Source: Bacteroidota bacterium
Lineage (GTDB): Bacteria; Bacteroidota; Bacteroidia; Bacteroidales; CG2-30-32-10
Direction: 5' to 3'
DNA length: 6,855 nucleotides
Assembly: GCA_013334735.1 (NCBI GenBank)
Contig: JAAXXA010000156.1
Coordinates: 1-6,855, forward strand
Made by a program: the position numbers and the translations under genes. Positions 1 to 4,986 of the stretch are shown piece after piece. The notes under the pieces were generated by a model. That model did not search any database. It saw nothing but the letters and a program-made list of their open reading frames with translations, and was not told where the DNA came from. How positions within the stretch are numbered: position 1 is the first letter of the stretch; each line of letters starts with the position of its first letter.

Positions 1-40
1 AGCGGAGAATGACAGGGACATTAGCTGGATTATAGTCTGG

Positions 41-442
41 ATGCATTACCCGGTAAGTTCATTCGGCTGGAGCAATATTCCAGGATGGAGAACAGATCGT
101 AAAATTCTTGTCATCGAATCTGACGATTGGGGTAGCATTCGAATGCCTTCAAAGGAAACATACTCTGGACTGGGAGCAATAATAAACCAAATTTCGTTTA
201 TAGCTATTTTCTCGTTAAGTTTTTCCATGTTGCTATTAATCATAGGACTTTTAATAAAATTTATCGACCCAAAAGCTCTTAAATCTATAATTATAGTTGA
301 TACAATGATTATACTGAGCGTTTGGATTTCACACAGCCCATCATTTATTTCTGAAAGACTTTGGGGATTTTGGGTATGCTTATCTGTGGTTGGAATACTC
401 TTACTTTATGACCTATATTTGTTGATAACAAGGAAACACTAA
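41..442 (+). CDS. Chimeric ORF: truncated deacetylase-family N-terminus joined to a membrane segment
   Basis: The 133-residue product has two parts that do not belong together. Residues 1-44 include GWRTDRK followed by the ESDDWGSIRMPSKE block at 26-39, which I recognise from the start of Bacteroidota polysaccharide (de)acetylase-family proteins. In that family a catalytic domain of a few hundred residues would follow. Here the sequence changes at about residues 42-46 (nt 164-178) to a strongly hydrophobic stretch with likely membrane helices at about 50-72, 81-97 and 108-128, ending in a short basic tail. The metal-binding and catalytic part of a deacetylase is absent, so that activity is not expected. 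The membrane half has no in-frame ATG before residue 63, inside its first helix, so it too looks truncated at its start. The frame is open back to position 2, so the gene may begin before the window, although ATG 41 fits the family start. Alternatives are a deletion scar, a pseudogene remnant or an assembly join. The membrane half is not assigned to a family. Confidence 0.55.
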   Translation: MHYPVSSFGWSNIPGWRTDRKILVIESDDWGSIRMPSKETYSGLGAIINQISFIAIFSLSFSMLLLIIGLLIKFIDPKALKSIIIVDTMIILSVWISHSPSFISERLWGFWVCLSVVGILLLYDLYLLITRKH

Positions 443-463
443 ATTGTAATATCTTATTGTTTT

Positions 464-497
464 TCTTTGTGAAGCTTTTTGACTTTGAGTCTTTGTG
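464..497. repeat. Short direct repeat in the convergent intergenic gap
   Basis: The 61-bp gap between the chimeric ORF and the end of the WbqC gene contains two copies of TCTTTGTG (464-471 and 490-497), separated by a T-rich stretch. It also has a tiny possible hairpin, GACT-TTG-AGTC (481-491). No convincing bidirectional terminator is visible. The repeat is short enough to be chance. Confidence 0.3.
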
Positions 498-503
498 GCT
501 ATA

Positions 504-1130
504 TTATAATTCAAGATAAGTTCTACACCCTGTTCCTTCACAAAACAACAAATCAACTATACTTAAATTTTGCATAAAACCATGCTTGTCATCGAATACC
601 TGTGTATATTCGGGAAAAATTGGAACTAACGATTTTTTGTTTTTTGGTGATATGATACTTTTGTAATCTTTCAATATTTCACTTGTTTCAATGTAACTTT
701 CCGAGAATTTTATTTCGCATGAAATATCACATAATTTCAAAAGCAAATAAAGCAGTTCGGTGTTTAAGTCAATTAAATACTTGAATTTTTTATTATAAAA
801 TGGCTCAAAATAATCTCTGTAATACAAGAAAAAAGGGGAGGAGTTGTAAGCTGATTCTATCGAAAGCCAGTGTATATGCTGCCATGCCTGATTATTATCT
901 ATTTCTATATCTTTTATTTTAGTGTGATTCCCCGTAGTTTTAATAACCGGTACACTTAAACTAAGTTTGCCATTGGCTGTATATATGTTACAACGATTTC
1001 GGTATGTCTGTTTAATGTAATTTTCATATTTATCTATATAGATACTTCGATATTTTGCAAGCTCCTTGAAATACTCAATCGGAGGCAAATATGCAGTTGA
1101 AAAAACTATGTCTGTATTCTTTGTTTTCAA
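504..1130 (-). CDS. WbqC-family protein
   Basis: The 208-residue product matches what I know of the WbqC-like family (PF08889), whose biochemical role is poorly defined and which is sometimes linked to polysaccharide loci. Visible landmarks are AYLPPIEYF at residues 13-21, the QTYRNRC segment followed by LSVPV (41-62), WQHIHWLSIESAY (83-95) and the C-terminal block around QVFDDKHGFMQNLSIVDLLF (177-196) followed by CEG. No signal peptide or membrane helix is evident, so it is probably cytoplasmic. The length is near full for the family and no frameshift is seen. The only start matching the family N-terminus is TTG at 1130. No in-frame ATG lies between the upstream stop (TAG, 1166-1164) and residue 186, so a non-ATG start is likely. 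The gene lies downstream of lepB in the same direction, a neighbourhood common in Bacteroidota, but 252 bp away because an inverted-repeat element occupies the gap. It is convergent with the chimeric ORF. Confidence 0.85.
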   Translation of the reverse strand: MKTKNTDIVFSTAYLPPIEYFKELAKYRSIYIDKYENYIKQTYRNRCNIYTANGKLSLSVPVIKTTGNHTKIKDIEIDNNQAWQHIHWLSIESAYNSSPFFLYYRDYFEPFYNKKFKYLIDLNTELLYLLLKLCDISCEIKFSESYIETSEILKDYKSIISPKNKKSLVPIFPEYTQVFDDKHGFMQNLSIVDLLFCEGTGCRTYLEL

Positions 1131-1147
1131 TATTTTAAAATATCCTA

Positions 1148-1299
1148 ATTCAATGTCGTTTAGCTAAGGTTTTTACTTGTCATTTCGACCATCGGTAGAA
1201 ATCTATTTTTCGGAGCTTTAGATATCTCACGGAGTTTATCCCGATGAAAGAGGGATTCGATATGACAACAGGGATATGCTTAACTAAACGACATTGAAT
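1148..1299. mobile_element. MITE-like or foldback element with 21-bp terminal inverted repeats
   Basis: The arms 1148-1168 (beginning ATTCAATGTCGTTTAG) and 1279-1299 are inverted copies that match at 20 of 21 positions. Inside them lie a second inverted pair, 1177-1188 (TTGTCATTTCGA) and 1257-1268, matching at 11 of 12, and a third, CATCGG (1190-1195) with CCGATG (1241-1246). The flanks repeat CCTA (1144-1147 and 1300-1303), and the identity extends to ATCCTAATTC (1142-1151 and 1298-1307). This suggests a target-site duplication whose exact edges are ambiguous. There is no ORF of useful size inside, so any movement would need a transposase from elsewhere. The inner GTCATTTCGACC-AGAAATCT text resembles a dispersed intergenic repeat I recall from Bacteroidota genomes. 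Transcribed from lepB towards wbqC, the element would fold into a long hairpin and could affect wbqC expression. A native attenuator or terminator is an alternative reading. Confidence 0.6.
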
Positions 1300-1316
1300 C
1301 CTAATTCCCTGTTTTA

Positions 1317-1379
1317 CTATTTCACTAAATCCTATTTCACTCTAACTTTTGCCTTATGCCTTGTCAAATTGTGCCTTAT
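1317..1379. repeat. Short direct repeats downstream of lepB
   Basis: CTATTTCACT occurs at 1317-1326 and again at 1332-1341, 15 bp apart. GCCTTAT occurs at 1351-1357 and 1373-1379, with a partial copy at 1358-1362. These lie in the 83 bp between the inverted-repeat element and the lepB stop codon. They may be leftovers of slipped duplication, and no function is apparent. Confidence 0.35.
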
Positions 1380-1382
1380 AAC

Positions 1383-2432
1383 TTACTCAATCCCCTTAAA
1401 ACACCTGTCCCATCTTATCCTTTTAAACAAATTCTTCTTCTTATCAGTTGAGAATAAAATCATAACAGCTTTCCCAATAATATGATCTTCCGGCACAAAG
1501 CCCCAAAAACGTGAATCAGCCGAATTGTGCCTGTTATCGCCCATTACAAAATAATAATTCATCTTAAAAGTGTAGGTTTTAGATGACTTGCCATTGATCT
1601 CGCAAATGCTGTCGTTAATAACTTTTAAAATATTCCCTTCATAAACGCTTATAATCCTGTAGTACAAAGGAAGTGAAATTTTATTAAGATTAACGGTCAT
1701 ACCTTTTGCAGGAATAACAAGCGGACCATAATTATCCATATTCCATGAATAGTACATTGAAGAAGGGAAAAGATTTTCAGCGTACATGCCGCTATCTTCA
1801 AGCATTACTTCTGATTTAATAACAAAAGGGCTGCTGCATATTTTTTTTGCATTTGCTCTTGTCATCGTGAGGTTGTATGTAAAAATATCCATAAAAGGAC
1901 CTCCTTCCGTAATATCCAATTTCTCGAATATTTCAGCATTTATAAAGGCGCTGTCGGTTTTTACAATGTAGTTGAATTCTGCATTTTCCGGTTCTTTTAT
2001 TTCTTTTCTGTTAATAAAAATTTTACCATCCTTTATTTTGACAGTATCGCCTGCCAGAGCAACACATCGTTTAACAAATGGAGTCCTCTTGTCAATAGGC
2101 TTTTCATCTTCAAGGGGATAGTTGAAAACTATTACATCATTCACTTTAATATTTGAAAAACCAATGATTCTGAAATAGGGAAGTTGTACTTTTTCGGAGT
2201 ATATTTGATTATTAAAAAAAGGAACTGAAAAAAGAGTGATAGGCGTTCGTGCGCCGTAATTTAATTTACTTACTAATATATAATCTCCTTCAACTAAGGT
2301 TTTTTCCATAGATGTTGTGGGAATAACATACGATTCAAATATAAATACCCGAATAAATAGCACTATTAGTAACGCTATTACTATAGATTTCAGCCAATCT
2401 ATAAGATTTTTTAAAACATTTCGAATATTCAT
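1383..2432 (-). CDS. lepB: Signal peptidase I (S26 family)
   Basis: This is the membrane-anchored serine protease that removes signal peptides from exported proteins on the outer face of the inner membrane. Numbered from the chosen start (349 residues), one membrane helix lies at about 13-32. Box B, SYVIPTTSM (34-42), carries the nucleophile Ser41. Box D, FVKRCVALAGD (119-129), carries the general base Lys121. Box E, GDNRHNSADSR (298-308), is followed by FWGFVPEDHIIGKA. All catalytic boxes are intact. About 150 residues lie between boxes D and E, a large non-catalytic insertion as in other Gram-negative LepB proteins. The frame is open to a TTG at 2501, and ATG also occurs at 2447. I prefer ATG 2432 (MNIRNVL) because a TAnnTTTG box at 2459-2452 would start transcription close to 2447, leaving 2432 as the first ATG with a leader. 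The gene is divergent from the DUF2752 unit and upstream of wbqC, with which it probably formed one transcription unit. Confidence 0.93.
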   Translation of the reverse strand: MNIRNVLKNLIDWLKSIVIALLIVLFIRVFIFESYVIPTTSMEKTLVEGDYILVSKLNYGARTPITLFSVPFFNNQIYSEKVQLPYFRIIGFSNIKVNDVIVFNYPLEDEKPIDKRTPFVKRCVALAGDTVKIKDGKIFINRKEIKEPENAEFNYIVKTDSAFINAEIFEKLDITEGGPFMDIFTYNLTMTRANAKKICSSPFVIKSEVMLEDSGMYAENLFPSSMYYSWNMDNYGPLVIPAKGMTVNLNKISLPLYYRIISVYEGNILKVINDSICEINGKSSKTYTFKMNYYFVMGDNRHNSADSRFWGFVPEDHIIGKAVMILFSTDKKKNLFKRIRWDRCFKGIE

Positions 2433-2451
2433 TTTTGGAATAAACATATTG

Positions 2452-2459
2452 CAAATATA
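2452..2459 (-). promoter_or_regulatory. Candidate Bacteroidota -7 promoter box for lepB
   Basis: On the minus strand this reads TATATTTG, an exact match to the TAnnTTTG consensus used by the Bacteroidota primary sigma factor. It ends 19 bases before the ATG at 2432. No exact TTTG -33 element is present. TTTC at 2484-2481 is a weak stand-in, with 21 bases between it and the box. Confidence 0.5.
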
Positions 2460-2512
2460 ATGATTGTTAAATTTATCCCTGAAATTTTTATAAAAAAACA
2501 AATAAGTTTAAG

Positions 2513-2520
2513 TAAATTTG
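2513..2520 (+). promoter_or_regulatory. Candidate Bacteroidota -7 promoter box for the DUF2752 unit
   Basis: TAAATTTG is an exact TAnnTTTG match, 39 bases before the ATG at 2560. It overlaps the possible TTG start at 2518, which argues against that start. No clear TTTG -33 element precedes it. With the lepB box it makes a divergent pair about 54 bp apart. Confidence 0.5.
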
Positions 2521-2559
2521 CATACCGAACCGCCTATTTTAGTTATAAATAAAAATGAA

Positions 2560-2865
2560 ATGTTGTTATCTCTCACAAGCTGGCTCGAAGAACACATGTT
2601 TGCATGCGCATATAAAAAATATTTTGGCATTGAATGCCCCGGATGTGGCATGCAAAGAGCATTTGTTGAAATGCTTAATGGGAATTTTATATTAAGCTTA
2701 AAGACTTATCCGGCGTTATTGCCCACAATATTTATGTTGGGGTATCTGATCCTTCATTTATTTTTAAAATTTAAAAAAGGCGCTTTGGTTTTAAAAATTT
2801 CTTTTATATTTACAGCTTCAATTATGTTTATAAACTATATTATTAAAATAATTATTAACTTTTAA
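2560..2865 (+). CDS. DUF2752 family small membrane protein
   Basis: This 101-residue product carries the DUF2752 hallmark CPGCGMQR at residues 26-33, preceded by FGIE and followed by AFVEMLNGNF with the conserved Gly41, and then two hydrophobic helices at about 52-70 and 80-99. The function of the family is unknown. The paired cysteines resemble a metal- or redox-active knuckle, but that is only an inference. The reading frame extends upstream to a TTG at 2518, but that codon lies inside the promoter box. ATG 2560 gives the usual N-terminus of about 25 residues before the CPxCG motif. The stop is 11 bp from the next gene, so the two are likely co-transcribed. In Bacteroidota, DUF2752 genes are often found beside small CCC-motif membrane protein genes, and this pair fits that pattern. 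Confidence 0.85.
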   Translation: MLLSLTSWLEEHMFACAYKKYFGIECPGCGMQRAFVEMLNGNFILSLKTYPALLPTIFMLGYLILHLFLKFKKGALVLKISFIFTASIMFINYIIKIIINF

Positions 2866-2876
2866 CAAAAAAAATT

Positions 2877-3266
2877 ATGGAAAATCAAAACTATGGCAAT
2901 TACAATCAAAATTATCAGCAACCTCCTGTTCAGCCTCAACAGGGAAATTATAACTATGTACAACCTCCATTACCAAATGCAACTGCAATTTTAGTTCTTG
3001 GTATTTTGTCGATTGTTTTTTGCTGTGGTGTAGGTATCATCCTTGGTATAATAGCACTAGTAATGGCGGGAAAAGCCAATGCAATATATATGGCAAACCC
3101 GAATTATTTTACTTTATCTTCATATAAAAATATGAAAGCAGGAAAAACTTGCGCTATTATCGGAACTATTTTAGGTGGATTATCTATTATTTACTGGATA
3201 GTTTATGTTGTTATTTTAGGTGCGGCAATATCGCAAATGCCGTGGGAGCACATAAGCCGTTATTAA
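2877..3266 (+). CDS. Small two-helix membrane protein, CCC-motif / DUF4190-like
   Basis: The 129-residue product begins with a low-complexity Q/N/Y/P-rich stretch (residues 2-33), with repeated QNY, NYN and QPP units. Two membrane helices follow, at about 36-65 and 90-117. The first contains ILSIVFCCGVGIILGIIALVMA, and the loop between them has the NPNYFTLSSYKNMKAGK pattern. The layout matches the Bacteroidota 'CCC motif membrane protein' group, related in style to DUF4190. Here the cysteine cluster is CC followed by Gly instead of three cysteines. The function is unknown; a small inner-membrane protein with a disordered tail is the most that can be said. It starts 11 bp after the DUF2752 gene and is followed 11 bp after its stop by an intrinsic terminator, so the two genes form a closed two-gene unit. 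Confidence 0.8.
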   Translation: MENQNYGNYNQNYQQPPVQPQQGNYNYVQPPLPNATAILVLGILSIVFCCGVGIILGIIALVMAGKANAIYMANPNYFTLSSYKNMKAGKTCAIIGTILGGLSIIYWIVYVVILGAAISQMPWEHISRY

Positions 3267-3277
3267 TATTTTTTATA

Positions 3278-3301
3278 GGGGCTTTTGCCCCTTTTTTTTT
3301 T
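3278..3301 (+). terminator. Intrinsic terminator of the DUF2752 unit
   Basis: A perfect GGGGC / GCCCC stem (3278-3282 and 3287-3291) with a TTTT loop is followed directly by ten T residues (3292-3301). It starts 11 bp after the stop codon of the small membrane protein gene and 38 bp before nnr, so nnr should be transcribed separately unless there is read-through. Confidence 0.9.
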
Positions 3302-3315
3302 AACTAATAATTATT

Positions 3316-4833
3316 ATGAAAATACTCAACTCGTCGCAAATTAGAGAAGCTGATGCTTATACCATATCTCATGAGCCGGTTTCCTCAATTAATTTGATGG
3401 AAAGAGCTGCCGGTAAATGTTTTGATTGGATTTCAGAAAGAATTGAAAAAACAAAAAATATAAAAGTCATTTGCGGACTTGGAAATAATGGAGGCGATGG
3501 GCTTGTAATTTCACGCTTATTGCAAAAATCCGGTTATAATGTAGAAGTGATTGTTTTAAGATATTCCGAAAAATGTTCTGAGGATTTTAAAAAGAATGAA
3601 GATAAAATAAAAAAACTTAAAAAAAACATAATTACTGAAGTAAAAGATATTGCTGATTTACCTCAATTTAGTGATGATAGTGTAATAATTGATGCTATTT
3701 TCGGTTCAGGTCTTTCTAAGCCTGTTGAAGGTTTTATAGCTGATGTGATTGAGAAAATTAATGCAAGCAAAAATTATATCATTTCTATTGATTTGCCTTC
3801 AGGATTATTCTCCGAAGAAAATTTTTCAAACAATCCTGATTCTATTGTAAAAGCTGATGTTACAATTACTTTTCAAGTCCCTAAACTCGCGTTTTTGTTA
3901 CCCGAAAATTATCCTTTTGTTGGTGAATGGACATTACTCAATATCGGATTAAATAAAGAATATATCGAATCTTTAAATTCTCCATATTATTTTGTTGAAG
4001 ATAATGATGTACGTCAAATGCTCAAAATACGCGGAAAATTTTCTCATAAAGGAAGCTTTGGACATGCTCTTTTATTTTCGGGAAGTTACGGAAAGGCAGG
4101 CGCAGTAGTGCTTGGGGCAAAGGCTTGTTTGCGTTCAGGCGCAGGTTTACTTACGGCTCATATTCCTGAAATTGCTTATCAAATTGTACAAGCTCAGGTA
4201 CCCGAAGCGATTGTAAGTATTGATGAATCTGAGAAATATATTTCAAATCTTCCTGAAATTTCAAAATATGATGCAATTGCTATTGGTCCCGGAATTGATA
4301 TTAAAGACGAAACCCAAAAATTGCTAAAGTTACTTATACAAAATTCTTCAATTCCTTTGATTATTGATGCCGATGCTTTGAATATTCTTTCCGAAAATAA
4401 AACATGGTTTGCTTTTATTCCCAAATATAGTATCCTAACTCCGCATCCAAAAGAATTTGAACGTTTGGCAGGGAAACCCGAAAATGATAACCATCGTTTA
4501 CAATTGCAAAAAGAATTATCTGTTAAATACTGCTTGTATATAGTGTATAAAGGTGCTTATACCACTATTAGCACACCTGAAGGTAAATTCTATTTTAATT
4601 CAACAGGCAACCCCGGAATGGCAACAGGAGGCAGCGGCGATGTCCTTACAGGAATACTTCTTGGACTTAAAGCATCGGGCTATTCTTGCATAGAAAGTTG
4701 TATAATAGGAACTTATTTACACGGGTTAGCCGGAGATATTGCAAAAGATAAAAAAGGTGAGGATTCACTCATAGCAGGTGATATTGTTGATAACATAAGT
4801 GAAGCTTTTAAGTTTTTGAAAAATAGTATTTAA
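3316..4833 (+). CDS. nnr: Bifunctional NAD(P)H-hydrate epimerase / ADP-dependent NAD(P)H-hydrate dehydratase
   Basis: This is a metabolite-repair enzyme of the cytoplasm. The N-terminal YjeF_N domain interconverts the R and S forms of damaged, hydrated NADH or NADPH, and the C-terminal ribokinase-like domain dehydrates the S form back to the cofactor using ADP. The 505-residue length is normal for the fused form. N-terminal motifs are GLGNNGGDG (54-62), DAIFGSG (126-132) and SIDLPSG (157-163). The C-terminal domain starts near residue 230 with KGSFGH (245-250) and continues through RSGAGLLTAHIP (273-284), AIGPG (322-326), DADAL (351-355), LTPHPKEF (374-381) and GNPGMATGGSGDVLTG (431-446), where Asp442 is the expected catalytic residue. 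All key motifs are intact. ATG 3316 directly opens the family N-terminus (MKILNSSQIREAD). No clear TAnnTTTG box was found in the short gap after the preceding terminator. A degenerate repeat block follows the stop codon. Confidence 0.96.
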   Translation: MKILNSSQIREADAYTISHEPVSSINLMERAAGKCFDWISERIEKTKNIKVICGLGNNGGDGLVISRLLQKSGYNVEVIVLRYSEKCSEDFKKNEDKIKKLKKNIITEVKDIADLPQFSDDSVIIDAIFGSGLSKPVEGFIADVIEKINASKNYIISIDLPSGLFSEENFSNNPDSIVKADVTITFQVPKLAFLLPENYPFVGEWTLLNIGLNKEYIESLNSPYYFVEDNDVRQMLKIRGKFSHKGSFGHALLFSGSYGKAGAVVLGAKACLRSGAGLLTAHIPEIAYQIVQAQVPEAIVSIDESEKYISNLPEISKYDAIAIGPGIDIKDETQKLLKLLIQNSSIPLIIDADALNILSENKTWFAFIPKYSILTPHPKEFERLAGKPENDNHRLQLQKELSVKYCLYIVYKGAYTTISTPEGKFYFNSTGNPGMATGGSGDVLTGILLGLKASGYSCIESCIIGTYLHGLAGDIAKDKKGEDSLIAGDIVDNISEAFKFLKNSI

Positions 4834-4911
4834 CTATAGGCACTCTAAGTACTCCTCCGCCGCGGCGAACTTTAGGCACTTTAATCCGCCTATAGCGGAC
4901 TTTATTTACTA
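4834..4911. repeat. GC-rich degenerate tandem repeat with hairpin potential
   Basis: This compact GC-rich patch in an AT-rich gap contains TAGGCACTCTAA (4837-4848) and TAGGCACTTTAA (4873-4884), 36 bp apart. Each is followed by TCCGCC (4856-4861 and 4885-4890) and a small GC hairpin. The first hairpin is the perfect palindrome CGCCGCGGCG (4858-4867). The second is TCCGC / GCGGA with a CTATA loop (4885-4899), followed by CTTTATTTA. CTATAGGC (4834-4841) is also an inverted copy of GCCTATAG (4888-4895). The second hairpin may act as a weak terminator for nnr, but the T-run is poor. A dispersed intergenic repeat is equally possible. Confidence 0.5.
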
Positions 4912-4966
4912 ACAATTATTCAAAATTGCACAATTATTCAATATTATTTATAATCTTTGTGCAATT
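4912..4966. repeat. Direct and inverted repeats upstream of the pit gene
   Basis: ACAATTATTCAA occurs exactly twice, at 4912-4923 and 4930-4941, 18 bp start to start. A perfect 10-bp inverted repeat, AATTGCACAA (4924-4933) and TTGTGCAATT (4957-4966), overlaps the second copy. The right arm ends 20 bp before the pit ATG. The arrangement could be an operator or an RNA stem-loop in the pit leader. No known phosphate-box consensus is recognised, so the function is an inference only. Confidence 0.45.
4951..4959 (+). promoter_or_regulatory. Weak candidate -7 promoter element for pit
   Basis: TAATCTTTG resembles TAnnTTTG but has one extra base between TA and TTTG. TTGC at 4926-4929 could serve as a -33 element, with 21 bases between. 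The candidate overlaps the right arm of the inverted repeat, so a protein bound there could block it. This is a weak call. Confidence 0.25.
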
Positions 4967-4986
4967 AAGTTTTTTACATTTTTTTT

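Noticed and set aside
46..243. Minus-strand 65-residue ORF opposite the chimeric ORF
   Set aside because: It is antisense to the recognisable ESDDWGSIR coding sequence and has no family features.
107..597. 13-bp exact match CTTGTCATCGAAT at 107-119 and 585-597
   Set aside because: Both copies are inside different coding sequences, and a single match of this length in nearly 7 kb of AT-rich DNA is not surprising.
1294..1485. Plus-strand 63-residue ORF
   Set aside because: It starts inside the right inverted-repeat arm and runs antisense into the lepB 3' end; the product is low-complexity hydrophobic text.
1786..1971. Plus-strand 61-residue ORF inside lepB
   Set aside because: It is a shadow of the signal peptidase gene on the opposite strand.
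2518..2559. Longer DUF2752 reading from TTG 2518
   Set aside because: The codon is the last part of the TAAATTTG promoter box, and the extra 14 residues are not typical of the family.
4194..4424. Minus-strand 76-residue ORF inside nnr
   Set aside because: It is fully antisense to conserved motifs of the dehydratase domain and has no recognisable features.
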